From Mytilinidion resinicola (Eukaryota; Ascomycota; Dothideomycetes; Mytilinidiales; Mytilinidiaceae): DNA of 64,000 bases. Numbering within the stretch: the stretch's first letter is position 1; each line of letters begins with the position of its first letter. Of the stretch, positions 22,960 through 34,780 are shown piece by piece. The notes under the pieces are model-generated. The model saw nothing but the letters and a program-made list of their open reading frames with translations, made no database searches and was not told where the DNA came from. The translations under genes were made by a program, and so were the position numbers. The stretch spans positions 485,630 through 549,629 of the forward strand of contig NW_022985459.1 of NCBI RefSeq assembly GCF_010093595.1, given 5' to 3'.

Positions 22960-23200
22960 ATAGTGAGTGTGTTGTAGAGGGAGAGGAAGAGGATGTAATT
23001 GATTGTAACCAAGGCCGCATTTGGAGAGAGCATTTGGAATTAATAAGCAAGTTAAGCGAGCAAATCGGAGGCTCCGGAGCCGTAATCCGAGCCAATAGGA
23101 AGGCGGTGAAGCGCCAAGAGGGGGGGGGGTGTGCGATTAGTGAAAAAGGGGTGTGCGATTAGTGAAAAGGGGGTGTGCTATTAGTGGCGCCCTTAAGAAT

Positions 23201-23605
23201 TTGATAACACGTCAAAGCGCTCCCACCCCCGCCATCCCGCGCTCCCCACCACGGCCCTAATCCCGTGCTCCAATCCCCAGCTTCCAGAAATGACATGTCC
23301 AATTCACCCCCCGACGCTTTTGACATTCCATTCCGAATGTGCGTGCCCTGCCAAGCCACCTCAAACACCAGCATCACACAGCAAGAGACATCACGATACA
23401 AACACAGAAAAGCAAGAGAGAACCATTTCTCATTGAATACTGGAAACCCTATTCCAGAACCGATCAAACCCGGCCAAGACGATTAGTCATGTGGCACTAT
23501 AGAAAACCCACGCCGAAGACCGCCCAATGCACCAGCAATGCCGCCAAAGGAAGTCAAGAAAGTTCCCAAGTCCCAAAGTCCTGCAGCTAGCTACAAGAAG
23601 TCCCA
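23201..23605. repeat. repeat array continuation beyond the transposon
   Basis: Sequence immediately right of the transposon resumes repeat-like text: 'aatttgataacacgtcaaag', 'agaaatgacatgtccaattc' and, at 23348-23369, the string 'gccaagccacctcaaacacc' also seen at 4034-4053. Copies are poorly conserved. It ends at the 3' end of RPB11, so the transposon is nested in the array and did not form its border. Confidence 0.55.
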
Positions 23606-23612
23606 GAACCAA

Positions 23613-24674
23613 CTAGGCCGCGTTCTCGCGAGCCGCACGCTCCGCCTCCCCTTCGCGTACGATCTTCTTGCCCAAGAACTCGGTCGTGAAGGAACGAGCA
23701 AGCACGTCGAGGTCCTGGATGGCGCCCTGGCAGGCCTTGACCACGGCGTTCTTGGGAGTGATGGTGCCATCAGTGCTGACACGCAGCTCGAACTTCGCGA
23801 ACAACGGGTGCGGGACCTTGTACGCGGCGAAGGTGACGCGCTCATCCTTCAGGAGACGCGCGGTGATGAGATTGCCAAGGGTGTGGTCTTCCTTGTTGAA
23901 GGTGAAGGTGGTCGTGTCGGGGATGCCTATTGACATTTGTCAGTGCCATGCAGATCAGGTGACGCGAGTGGTTGTTTTGATGACGTAGTGAGGCAGCTGA
24001 GGGCAGACGTGGGGTTGCGGAGGGCAGCACTTACGGGTCTCGTCCTTCTGCTCGACCTTCTTCTCGCCTTCAGCGAGGAGGAACGACTCGAATCTGTCCG
24101 GGATGTCAATGCCGTTGACTTCGTTCATTGCGTTGTCGCGGGCGTGGACGCCCGGTGCGAAGGGGGCGCGAATAAAGAAGCGGTCCCGATTGCGGTGCTG
24201 GCGATTGCCGCCGATGATGGCGGGGGTGTTGATGTCTTGGTCCGGCATGCTTGCGGATGATACGCGATCGGTTGATGAGGTGAAGGGAAGGTGTGATGGA
24301 GTGATGGAACGACCGCAAGAAGCAGGAGTGAATGGGTGCTGTGACAGTGGTGGTGACAGAGAAGGAAGGTGTTGTTGTTGTGAGGTGGAGGAGGAAGGAA
24401 GGAGAGAGTCAGGCGGGCAGAATATATAGGCCAGCAGACGGGAAAGTGCGCGCTCCGTATCACTTGCAGCCGTGACGCCGCGCCTGCTCCGGATCACAGC
24501 ACCGCACCGCCGCTGCCACTGCTGCCGCCTGGGGGAAAGGTGTGATCGGGAAGGGTTGGGATCGCGCATCGGCATGCCGCACCGCCATGCCGCACCGCAT
24601 CGAGAGCTTCTTTGCCGGCTTCGCATCGGCCCGGGCGTCCACACGTGATTGACGTACCTATCAGGGGCATTCAT
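23613..24674 (-). CDS. RPB11: RNA polymerase II subunit RPB11
   Basis: A three-exon model: 24674-24658 (17 nt, MNAPDR), 24093-24035 and 23926-23613, with introns of 564 and 108 nt. It gives 129 residues, close to the 120 of yeast Rpb11. The first exon alone encodes the conserved start MNAPDR; joining restores MNAPDRFESFLLAEGEKKVE. The next exon gives the hallmark NKEDHTLGNLITARLL, then VTFAAYKVPHPLFAKFELRV and the C-terminal helix. RPB11 pairs with RPB3 in the assembly platform of RNA polymerase II. Two in-frame Mets at 24248 and 24128 would allow starts without the first exon (175 or 135 residues) but would lose the conserved N-terminus. The long first intron contains a TATA-like 'gcctatatattc' (minus strand, about 24420-24431), so an internal promoter is possible. 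The gene ends at the border of the repeat island. Confidence 0.92.
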
Positions 24675-25602
24675 GTTTGCGATTGATGTCTGATGTACTG
24701 CAGAGGGATGTCTAGAACAGACTGTCAGCGGGACAGTCTATGGGCGGGGGTCGCGATTTGGGTCGTACAGGTTGAGAATTGCTCGTCTGGTGACGGCGAC
24801 AGAGGTGGTCCTGTCCAGCATCATTAGCCACAGTTTTCTCATCAAAGACGTCCAATCTAGGGTGTCCAGGGCATGTACGAGCTGGGAGAGGTGCAGGGGA
24901 GGTGGGGTTTGGTGGGAGGTCGCACACTCGAGGCCGTAGGCCAGCGAACTGGGGGTGCGGACGAGGACGTGTAGACAGTCCTGGGGGTGCGGAGACAGGG
25001 GCGAAAGACAGGATGGGGGAGTGCATATGAGAGTGAGGAGGGTGGGACAGATGAGGAAGCTCTTGAATGAGGACGCTGGCGCGTCGGACTGCGCCCGGCG
25101 ACGCAGCGGCGAGGAGAAGGGGGAGGGGGTGTCTTACAGGTCTGGAGTCGGATGCAGGACGCGCAGTTTACGGTTTGTGTAGATGCTGGTCACGATGGAG
25201 CGGTTGGTGGTGCGTGGAGGAGGATGTGGTGGTGAGGGTGGAGGATGGAAGAGGTGAGGTTGTCGCGAGTCAAGAAGCGCGGGACATTCTTTGTGTTATG
25301 TATTACATACACACCGCTAGACCCCCTGCGCCAATCATTCGCGAGCTAGACAGTCTTTGCTGGACGGAACACCACCCTAGTAATACATTCTGCCGCCCCA
25401 AGACCCCTGCAGACGCCCTGTGAGGCTGAACAAGCCATATGCTGCCTCCAAGACCCTCCAAGGCCCTCCAGAAACCTCCAAGACCCTCCTAGCCTGCATG
25501 CATCCGTCAAGCAGTCCTTCCAGCAGCAGCGCACCGAGCTGCAGGCCGTGCAGCATTGCGAACGCGCCCGCAGCTTGCTTGCTCCGTCAAACTCGCTTCA
25601 TC
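24675..25602. other. intergenic region between RPB11 and PAN1
   Basis: RPB11 is transcribed away from here, and PAN1, also minus strand, ends here, so this holds the RPB11 promoter and the PAN1 terminator. No gene recognised. A short degenerate 'CCTCCAAGACCCTCC' repeat lies at about 25444-25488. Overlapping frames of about 100 codons (for example 24712-25026 minus, 25067-25423 plus) carry no family signature. Confidence 0.4.
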
Positions 25603-28600
25603 CTACCCTAGGACCCTCCCAGCAACCGGCGGCCCGCTCTTGTCCTTCGTCTGCACCTTGCGCAGGCCCTTGCCGGACTGAATCTCGCCCAAGAGGCCGC
25701 CGATATTGGGTACAGCAGCCCTTGGTGCTGGCGGCAGGCCTGGCGGCGGCGGAGGGGCGCCCCCTGTCGGCATGGGTGGCGGTGGCGGTGCACCGCCACT
25801 TGGCATGGGCGGGGGCGGCGGGGCACCCGTTGGCGACGCAACAGCAGGACTCTCAGCGCGAGGACTCTTGTTGTCCATCGACGACAGCGGACGCGGCGGC
25901 GCCATGGTGCCAAAGAGGATTGAGGCCAGTTGCTTGGCGTTGCCCGCGCCGGCGGGGCGGTCGTCGTCGTCCGAGGAATCGTCGTTGTCGGAATCCACCA
26001 CACTCCACTCATCCTCCTCCGGCCGCGCGCGAGTACGAATCGACGGAACAGAGGGCTCAGCAGCCGCCCGCGCATTGGACTCCTGCGTCAGACGATGGAA
26101 CGGGTTCGTGGATACTTCGCTGGTGTTGCTGGGCGGAGGTGGGGGAGTTGGGATACTGGCAGCCTCAGAGGACTGCGCCATCTTCTTCAGGAATGGATTC
26201 TTCGTCTCAGTATCAGTCATGCCAGCGTGCGGACTGGTTACGGAAGACGCAGGAGGACTGGCGACTGAAGAAGGGGGCGTGATAGTCTGGCGCGGCACCG
26301 GGGGAGCCGCTGGAGGCATCGGTGGCGCAGCAGGGGGCGCGCTCTCCCTCTGGAGCTCCTGGCTAGCGGTAGGTGTGGTCTCCAGGGGCGTAATCTCCTG
26401 GGGACCTTCGTCGTCTGAAGAATCGTCGTCGTCGAGGCTCTCAAGCTGGAGCTGCAGCTGTCGTTCCCGTTCTCTCGCTGCCTCAAGCTCCGCTCGTTGA
26501 GCCGCCAGTCTCGATTCCTTCTCTTTCGCCTCCTTCTGCGCGGCCTGCTTCCTTCTCTTCTCTTCTGCTTTCTGAACTTTCCCTTGCTTCACCTGCTCTT
26601 CCAATGCGCGGAGTCGGGCCTGAGCCGCCTCCCTTTCCTTTGCCAAGTCTTCTTCTTGGCGTCGCTCTTCATCCCTGATTTTTCGTTAGATTTCACCTTC
26701 TTCATTCAGAGACATTCTTCACTTACTCCATCCTCTTTGTCTCCGCTTCCTGCTCATCCTGCTGCTCGCGCAATGCTCTTTCTGCAATTTCATGATCAGC
26801 TCTCTTTGCTTCCGCTTCCGCTTGCTTCACATCGTGCTGCGCAGTTTCGGCCTTCCCCTTCCGCACAGGGGGTGGTGGCGGCCCCGACTTCTTTGGAGAT
26901 GCCTTCGTAATAGTAGGCGGCCCTGCATGCTCTTCAGCCAGTCTGAGCTGCCTCTCTTCCTCTCGTCGAGCATCCTCTTCCTCAGCTTGTCGGAGCTTCT
27001 CTTCTCTTTCTCTCTTCTCCCGCTCTTGGCGCTGCTGCACACTCTCATCAGACTTGACAGGTGGGCGAAGTCCCAGAGCTGCCAGTCTCTCAGCCATCTT
27101 CTGCTCTGCTTGTTGTTTAATGAACGCTGCACGCTCTTCTGCAGTCTTGTACGATGAGTAAGTTGATCCCCCAGCAGGTGTTGAGGCCGCCGAAGGGCGT
27201 GACGGTGGCTCAGGGGTACGGGCCGGGCTCTCATAACGCGAAGCCGAGGCCGATCTCGCCGAATCGTCGGCACGAGAAGCCGATCCGTATCGCTCTCCCG
27301 ACTTGCTGCAGCGATGTTAGCATAAGGTTTGCACGTGACTGTTGGAGCACCCACTCTTCCTTGCGGATCCTCGTCGAGCGGCTGCTGCGCTGGAGATCGA
27401 AGATGAAGTCCTTGACATCATCCTCCACGCCCAGCCCATCTTCCCAGCGACGGCGCTCATGTTCACTGCTGGCGTCATGGCCACCGTCTTTGAGGCTGTC
27501 CACCAAGCTCTTGCTGTACTCCGTGACGCTGTCCTCAACATCTCTGACCATGCGCTCGTTGTTTTCTCTCTCGGTTCGGACGCGCGAGTTCTCTTCTTCG
27601 ATGCGCTTGGCCGTCGCACCAGCATCGTCTTGGCTCTTGGGTGCGGGCTTCCCGGTCAAGGCAGCTGAGCGCGCTTCCATCATCGCCTTTGCGCGAGCCT
27701 TGAGGCGGTCAGATTCAGTCACAGAGCCCCCTGGGCCAGTACCGACGATTGGCGCTCCTGAATTCGGATGCGCCTTGGCGTCTTTGAGTCTGAAAAGCTC
27801 AAGCTTCGCATCCGCAATCTCGCGTTCTGCGCGACGCACGTCCGACGCAAGTTGCGGGAGGCGATCGGTCAAGCCCTGGAGCTGTCTGCGAAGAGTTCTT
27901 CGTTCTGCATCAGATTCGCCCGAGCGCATCGATGCACCGGGATGGCTGTCGATGTCTTCCTGCACACGTCTGATGCGACGGTATAAGTCATCGGCTTCGC
28001 GTCGATCTCGGCGGTCGAGCGCATCGTCCTCGTCTGCACGGTTCTCGTCCTGAGTGTCTAGCGCATCCAGGAGCACCTGTTTTTCTCTGACTGACTTGCG
28101 AAGCTGATCCACAGACAGCTCATCAGCTGATCGCTCAGATGCGGGCGAGGTTGGCGTTGCTGGGGATGGCGAACGGCCGCCAGCTCCAAGGCGATGACGT
28201 GCACTTGAGCGATACCCAACGTTGTCGTCGTTGTTCTTGAAAACCGTCGCGTCTTTGCGCCCGCTGCTAATTGGGCTGCCTTGACGGAATGAGTGCGATT
28301 TGAGATAGCTGACACCAGTCCGCTGTGGTTGAAGAAATGCCCCTGTGTTCTTCCTCTCCTCGGCATCCCGAGACAGCAATGACTTCATAGTGCCGATCGA
28401 TTCGTTAAAATTTCGAGTCGATGGTGGCACCAATTCAGGGGGAAGGCGATTCGGCACGGGGTAGCCGTTGAGCTTGCGGTAGATTAGATGCATGGCGACA
28501 GCAAACTCGTCGAGGTTGAGACGGCCCCTATCAGCTGAATCTGCCAAGGTCCAGATGCGCTCAAGATCGGGCTTGGGGAGACCACTCTGTCCGAAGATCT

Positions 28601-30049
28601 CCAGAGACTGTTCGCCAGAGATATATCCCCGTCCAAACCCATCCCACGCCTTGAACGTCTCATCGTAGAGTTTCTTCTCAGGCTTCGTGATAGCCCATGG
28701 GATCGTGGCATTCCCACTGAGGCCTGCTGCGGAATATCCACCCTGCTCCCGGCCCTGCTGCGGCATCATTTGTCGCTGTAGCGCTTCGATGTTGGGCAAC
28801 CCTGTGGCAGGTGCATTTACCAGTCCCCATTGCCCAGGCATCCCTGTTGGTTGGGAGTTGAGAGGGGCCATGCCAGTTTGCGTGGGTGTGAGGTTCGAGC
28901 CATAGCCAGTCGGCATAGGGGGCATTGGTGGTCGTGGGCCATTATAGCCAGTTGCCTGAGGCATCCCATATCCAGTAGGCTGCGGCTGCATTCCTGTTGG
29001 CTGTGGCTGGAAGCCCTGTGGCTGTGAAGGATAACCAGTCATCTGGGGAGTAAATCCAGTCGGTTGTGAGACCAATTGCGAAAGCAGCGCGCTGTTCGAC
29101 GGCTGTGGCTGCGGTTGCTGAATCGTAGGCAACTGACTGTTCTGTTGCGGCTCGTCGAAGCTAGGGGCATTGGGCGATGGCCTCGGACGGCCCGGCTTCG
29201 TCGGCTGCGCGTCGTCCGCAATGCCAAAAGATATAATGTCGACCATGCCTGACACTTCGTTTTGTATGCGCTCCGGTAAGGTATTAGGTAGTTCCTTTCC
29301 AGTAAGCGCAAGATTACATAGGTACATGGCGAGTGCGAATTCGGGAAATAGGAGCTGGCCCGACTTAGTTGTGTCCGACAGAGTCCTGGATCGCATTAGC
29401 ATTATTTCTTGCTACAAGCTTCACATGCATACCAGATATGAGACAGTGCATCTCCACTGAGCTTGGACCTCAGAAGCAGGTCCCGAGCCTTGTCGCCCGA
29501 CAGCGCCTGTCCATTACCAGCCGCAGACTTGAACAACTGCTCGAACTTGGCCTGATCCGTTACTGTAATAAACGACAGCCGGATGTTCGGGATCTTCGAA
29601 GACGCAATCTTCGGCAGAGGTGGTGGTGCCTGTGACGAGTTCCCTCGAAAGGAGTCCGCCATTTGCGCCGACGTCATCCCAGTGGGCTGCGGTACCTGTT
29701 GCGGCGCCTGAGGGGCCTGGAGCTGCTGCTGAGGCATTGGGGGGTTGATTTGACCTGTCTGGAAGGACTGCTGCGGTTGAGCTTGCTGGAAGTTCTGCTG
29801 CTGCTGGCCCGGATACCCCGTGAATTGCGGTTGCTGCTGGGGAGCGAACTGCTGCTGGGGCGGCGGTGCCTGTTGCCCCGGAAAGCCAGTGAATTGGCTC
29901 TGGAGCGGAGGGGCACCATATCCAGTTTGCTGAGGCTGGAAGCCCTGCGGCTGCGGTTGCTGGAATGACTGCTGCTGCTGACCATACTGAGGCTGGCCGG
30001 GCCGGGTGCTGTTGGCGCCCCCTAAGTACGAGCTCGAGCCGGAGAACAT
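25603..30049 (-). CDS. PAN1: PAN1-like actin cytoskeleton / endocytosis scaffold
   Basis: Four exons, 30049-29433, 29385-27355, 27305-26727 and 26674-25603, with introns of 47, 49 and 52 nt, encode 1432 residues (yeast Pan1 has 1480). The N-terminus is Gln/Pro-rich with PQxTGY/F-type repeats. EH domain 1 (about 160-255) spans exon junction 1 and contains [21 protein letters not shown] domain 2 (about 425-520) includes [20 protein letters not shown] and [21 protein letters not shown] long charged coiled-coil region follows, then a KxE-rich helical stretch, an acidic segment and proline runs ([12 protein letters not shown]). Near the end is a WH2-like motif ([14 protein letters not shown]). Pan1 with End3 and Sla1 activates Arp2/3 at endocytic actin patches. 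All junctions preserve frame and conserved text. It is divergent from a small conserved gene 237 bp away. Confidence 0.95.
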
Positions 30050-30286
30050 GATGCTTCAGGGCGCGCAGTGAGGCCGCCGGGGGCGGTTCGCCGTAGAGAA
30101 GGTGAGGATGTAGGAATGGGGGGCGACCTGGGCCGTCGAGGTCGAGAGTGGTGGAGAGGTCGGGGGTTTGCGGTTGTCTGCGTGGGTAAGCTAGCGTCGT
30201 CATAAACGCCAAGTGCGACTGAGGCTGTGGAGACGACGCGTACAACACCAACAACTATTCACCAAACACCGAAGTTCTGCGTCAGG

Positions 30287-30602
30287 ATGGCTGCTCAGCA
30301 GAACGGGCCGCTGGGGAATGTGTTGAAGGAGCCGGATTTCGCTCGGGTTGGTGATGCTACAGCGCCTGGACTGACTACAGTGAACTGACACTCATCCGCA
30401 GGCGTTTCAGGAGCTATCCCGAGGCGAACAAACAGCTACTGCACTCGAGAACTCGCTCGACAAGATCGAGAGGATGATGGACGAGTTTCTGGCCAAAGCT
30501 GAAGAGGAGGAGAAGGCCAAACAAGCTAAGACGGGTACCGGAAGCAAAGCGAAGTCACAAACAACCTCCACCGACTCGGACACAGCCAAAGACACGTCCT
30601 GA
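30287..30602 (+). CDS. small conserved coiled-coil protein
   Basis: Two exons, 30287-30346 and 30402-30602, joined across a 55-nt intron, give 86 residues. The sequence starts MAAQQNGPLGNVLKEPDFAR, continues AFQELSRGEQTATALENSLD, then KIERMMDEFLAKAEEEEKAK and ends in a Ser/Thr-rich tail. The middle is a predicted coiled coil. I recall similar short proteins in other Pezizomycotina, but no function. The intron sits at a codon boundary and the frame on both sides is well kept, which supports a real gene. It shares a 237-bp promoter region with PAN1. Confidence 0.75.
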
Positions 30603-31124
30603 GATCGGACTCTGCATCGAAGGCGTTCAGGTCACACGTTGCATACAAAACTTTTGGGCGCAAAGCTTAGATGGATTGCTGGAGGGTGCATTCAAGTTTG
30701 GAGTGGTTACACACAATCTAACGTCCCTGTGAGCTTCATCATACCCCCGGCGCTGCTTCAAAGGCTATAGAAACCGCACTCGCTTCCTGCAAGCACCTTA
30801 GACAGGTGAGAGTGAGGGTCGAGTATAGCTGCAAATGCTAAAAAAAAATACATCAATACTCCATCCTCGCCATGCCCGTCGCTCTCTGCGAGCTTTCTAA
30901 TGTCCTTTACAATGCTTCAACCCTCCAGGAATCTTATCCCGTGCGGCTGTACTAGATGCTTCAAGCAGTTGATGCCAAAGGTTGGTGGTAGCCGTTTCAT
31001 CATGCTGTAAAATTCGTAGGTCCATCATTTTCCCTCTCGGCTCTTCCCACAAATCCCACCTGGATACAGAGGCTGCTCCAAAGTCCGTGTACCTCAGTTT
31101 GGCCTGCTACTACACCAAACATCA
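30603..31124. other. convergent 3' region
   Basis: Lies between the ends of the small coiled-coil gene (plus) and MRI1 (minus). No gene or repeat seen. A 'taaaaaaaaataca' run at about 30839 may belong to a 3' end. Confidence 0.35.
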
Positions 31125-32375
31125 TCACGACTCGTGAGGAACAGTCGCGGATGAAGGTGGAACCTGGTCCATTATCTCGTACAGGCTAAAACTCCCGTCT
31201 TCCCGCCTCTCAACCACCCCCTTATCAGTGATAATAGCGTCAATCAACTCATGGGGAGTGACGTCGAATGCGGGATTCCAGACATCGATTCCAGGTGCCG
31301 CGATGCTGACCTGTTCGACAACGCTCGTATCGAGATTGACTCCATCGTAGCGCGGTCCCTTGATCATCGTCACCTCCTTACCGTCTCGCTCTTCAATGAC
31401 AATGTCGTCACCAGACTTCGTGGACAGGTCGATGGTTGTTCTTGGCGCTGCGACTAGGAACTTGATGCCGTGGTGTTTGGCGACAATTGCGAGCTGGTAA
31501 GTGCCGATCTTGTTGGCTGTGTCTCCATTGCGAGCGACGCGGTCCGCCCCGACCACGATGGCCTGGATGTTGCTGCTTGCGCCCTTTTGTTGGAGAAGAG
31601 CAGACGCCATTGAGTCGGTGACGAGAGTAGCGGGAATCTGGTCATGAACAAGCTCGAAAGCTGTCAACCTCGAGCCTTGGTTGTACGGGCGCGTCTCAGT
31701 ACAATACGCCCGCTCTAGCAACCCATTCTGGTGCAGATAGCGAATAACACCTAGAGCTGTCCCATAGCCAGCTGTCGCAAGCGAGCTTCCAAGGGGTCAG
31801 AAACAGACTCACTGAACTCTTTCAAGGTCTTCTTACCCAGTATTACAATGCGTCAACACACTAACCCTCCCCCCATCCCCACCAGCCCCCTCCCCCACCA
31901 ACCCCAGAATCCACCGCCCCCCAAACTCCCCAATCCGCTCATTATCCCTCACATCATGCTCCAGCATCACCTCCGCCGCCTGCACATACGCCTCCTTCAC
32001 CTCCTCCCCCGACGCCTCCCTCCCCTCTCCCCTCGCATCTCGCACAGCCCCCTTCACAACCCCCACCAGCTCCCTCGCCGCCGTCCCCAGATTCACAGCC
32101 GTCGGCCGGCTCGTCACCAGGTACCCCAGCTTCTCCTCCACAAACGCAGCCACTTCCTCCCCGACCGCGGACAGCTTCATCGTCTCCAGCTCTACAGCTA
32201 GGGACAGCGCGGCGACGATGGCGATGGCGGGCGCGCCGCGCGTCCGCATGGCTTTGATGGCGTGCCAGGCGTCCGACGACGAGTAGATGGCGTCCCAGTG
32301 CTCTTCGTGGGGGAGTTTGGTCTGGTCGAGGATGCGCAGCGCGCCGCGCGTGTAGGTGATGGCGGAGAGGACCAT
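31125..32375 (-). CDS. MRI1: methylthioribose-1-phosphate isomerase
   Basis: Two exons, 32375-31837 and 31785-31125, with a 51-nt intron, give 399 residues (yeast Mri1 has 411). The enzyme converts 5-methylthioribose-1-phosphate to 5-methylthioribulose-1-phosphate in the methionine salvage pathway. Family blocks seen are [37 protein letters not shown] (crossing the intron) then [15 protein letters not shown]. Next come [19 protein letters not shown] (the catalytic Cys lies just before ETRPYNQG in YCTETRP), [20 protein letters not shown] with the catalytic Asp, and [20 protein letters not shown]. The Met at 32375 ([11 protein letters not shown]) matches the usual start. A longer in-frame extension to 32423 is less likely. 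The gene belongs to the eIF2B-related isomerase family, but the catalytic residues mark it as MRI1. Confidence 0.96.
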
Positions 32376-33055
32376 TTTCGAGGAGGCGGGGTTGTTGGGA
32401 AATTGGGAAAGGGTATAAACCAAGTTAGATTTATTTATTTATTTAAAGAAAGTTCGGGCTGTGGCGAGGGGTAGAGGCTTTTTGGTGAGTTGGCGGCTGG
32501 CAGAAAAATGGAGGTTGACGTGATGGGCGAGGCGGTCTGGCGGACTCCCGAGCTGTGGGTGTGGGGTGTTTGATTGGTTGGTTGTGCGTGTGGACACTTT
32601 GGATGGGTTTGGTGGCTTGTGGTCCTCGGCGGGTAGATGGTTGGAATCAGATTTGAGATATTGGTAAATTTGATGGAATTCACTGTGGAGCTGTAGGAAT
32701 GGACAGCATATCACAGCATTACGGACAGGTGCATAGTAGATGTGTCGTTTTCAAGCACCTAAATCGAATATATATTTCCTATTGAACAGCGAGGATTGGT
32801 AGTATTTTCATATACTAATAGCAGACACAGAGTACTGGCATCAAGGTGTGAAGCCTCCATGTTCATAAATAGAAAGTACTCTCATTGTATATTTGAGGGA
32901 ACTGAAAATACATGTGTATATATGAACGTAAATACTCCCAAACCCACTCATCATATATACCTTCATCACGCACCCGCGCACCCCCATAGCCTGTAGAACC
33001 ACCCTTTTGCTTCCAAAAAATATATCATTTCATATCCCATCCATCACCCTCAAGT
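32376..33055. other. MRI1 upstream region and 3' flank of the F-box-like gene
   Basis: No gene recognised. Contains a short TTTA microsatellite (about 32430-32444) inside the likely MRI1 5' region, and an AT-rich patch with TATATATAC-like strings at 32768-32780 and 32915-32960. Confidence 0.4.
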
Positions 33056-34780
33056 TCAAACCTCCAACAACAGCCCCTCAGAAGTACCGCCATGCCCCAC
33101 CCGCATTGGCAGCGCCTCCCCAAACGCCTCCTCATACCCATCCTCCCCCTCCTCCAAATCATCCTCATCCCACAGATCCTGCGGCTGCCCCGTCAAGAAT
33201 TCCCACACACTCGCCAGCGTGTTCTCAAACGGCTCCACATACGCCAGATCCTCTTCTTCCCCACCCCACGCCTCCAGGATCTCGAGCTCGGGAAAATACG
33301 TCTCAAGTCCCGCGGCGAATGTGCGGATATATGCTTCCTCGTCTTCAGTGGGTTCGTCTTGTACGAGAAACTCTGGCGGCGTGAAGCTGAGTTCAAGGAG
33401 GTTGGGGAAGGTGGGAGTTTCGAGGGACAATTGGGTGAAGTCGAGCACAACGCCGACTTTGAGGGTGGTGAGAAGGGGACAGTGGCCTAGGCTGGATAGT
33501 AGGGTGGCTGAGAGGTGGTTTGTTGTGGAGGGGTGTAGCTTTAAGGAGAGGTTTCTTAGGTTTAGGCCGGCGCAGAAGGTGGAGAAGTCGGAGGGAGATA
33601 TGGAGGACCCGTCGATTGTGCCTGGTTCAGCGGCGAAAATGGTGATGTCTGTTAGGTCTGGACAGTTCGTGGGTAGAGATCTGAGTGCGGTTCCGCTGAG
33701 TTTAAGAGGGTGGATGAGGGATGGGAGACCTTCAGACAGCGCTCCGATACCGATTTTGAGGGTTTTTAGATGAGGCATATTCGGGAGCGTGTTGAGGAGA
33801 TCGTTGAGGATTCCAATGTCAGAGGCTACAGCGGGGTGGTCTGGGACTCTGCAGATATCCAGTTGCAAGTTCTCAAGCGCGTGGAGGTGTGGCAGAAGGG
33901 CCAGAGCTACTTCAGGGTAGATCATTGTGTTCAGAGAGGTGAGAGTGGTGAAGATTGGTTCAGGAGGCTCGGAGAGAAACGGGAGGAGGGCGGTGCCAGG
34001 CTCAATTTCGACCTCTAAAGATGCCAAATTGGGGTAGGCGGAGAGGTGCATGAAAAGGGGTGTGGTATACGTGAAGCGGGTGGTGCGTAGGGCGATGGAG
34101 GTGATGCTTGGGACTGAGTACATGTTTTCTTCCAGCCAGCTTGAAGGAAGACGGTCTTCTGGGCCGATGGGGGCCGGACCAAAGCGGATGCTTTCGAGGG
34201 AGGTACAGAGGCCCTATTTTCGAGTTCAGCAATGGCCATATAATTCTTAGAAGAGGCCGTAGGTGATAGTCATTCTACTCACAAATATCGTAGGTAGCAC
34301 GAAGTGCCCGAAATACTCGGCCCCCTCACTCTGGTATCCTGAGAGTTCGAGATGTTTCAGATTCGGACCCATCATACTTCTTATCTGGTCTCCATGCCAC
34401 GCAAAATTGATGTCCATTTCCAAACTCTCCAACAATGGCCATTGCAGATCCCTGAGATGTTCCAAGGAGATAGGACTCCCGGGCAGCGGACTCATGATGA
34501 ATACTTTGCGAATCTTGTTGGCATAATATTGTTTCCGTTTCAATGGCATATCAGCCATGGCGAGAAGATGGGGATAATTCTCCCAGAGCACAGAAGTACC
34601 TTCGCTGGCCCATAGTCGAGAGACGAGGATGCTTGGAACGAGTGTAGGGCGAAATTCGAGCCATTCCACCGGGGTCTCCGGGGCAAATTGTCTCTTCACC
34701 TTGTATTTCATTGATGACAGCGTTTTGAGAATCTTCAAGACGAATATTGGATCCGTTAGTACCCGCTCCGCGGCTGACAT
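33056..34780 (-). CDS. F-box/LRR-like fungal protein
   Basis: Two exons, 34780-34283 and 34213-33056, with a 69-nt intron, give 551 residues. The N-terminus (SILVSRLWASEGTSVLWENY) looks like the end of a fungal F-box-type region. The rest has irregular leucine-rich segments: LESLEMDINFAWHG, LKHLELSGYQSEG, LASLEVEIEPG, ALENLQLDICRVP, MPHLKTLKIGIGAL, LRNLSLKLHPS and LLTTLKVGVVLDF. The C-terminus is acidic (EDDLEEGEDGYEEAFGE region). Proteins of this type usually recruit substrates to SCF ubiquitin ligases, but no clean F-box was seen, so this is inference. The family is large and variable in Pezizomycotina. Confidence 0.8.

Larger units (their letters stand above)
21814..23192. mobile_element. 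Mutator-like (MULE) DNA transposon, defective
   Basis: A complete element flanked by a perfect 8-bp target duplication TTAAGAAT (21806-21813 and 23193-23200). The terminal inverted repeats are long: left 21814-21915 and right 23066-23192, both starting GGGCGCCACTAATAGCACAC and nearly identical inward. The right copy has one extra tandem copy of a 23-bp 'CTTTTTCACTAATCGCACAC' unit. Long TIRs and an 8-bp duplication fit Mutator-like elements (fungal Hop type); hAT also makes 8-bp duplications but has short TIRs. The interior holds subterminal direct repeats (CGATTTGTATAGCCTC at about 21981-22010), an assembly gap, an 18-bp-like repeat (GCTGCCGTAGGT, 22611-22685) and a short minus-strand frame. 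At 1.38 kb, with the gap taken as sized, it is too short for a full transposase. Confidence 0.82.

Noticed and set aside
21814..23192. hAT element
   Set aside because: The 8-bp duplication would fit, but TIRs over 100 bp and the FAR1-like fragment favour a Mutator-like element.
24035..24248. RPB11 start at 24248 or 24128
   Set aside because: These give non-conserved N-termini; the spliced 17-nt exon provides the canonical MNAPDRFE start.
25706..28053. Long plus-strand frames of 264 and 299 codons
   Set aside because: They are antisense to PAN1 exons, arise from its biased proline- and charge-rich codons, and have no family signature.
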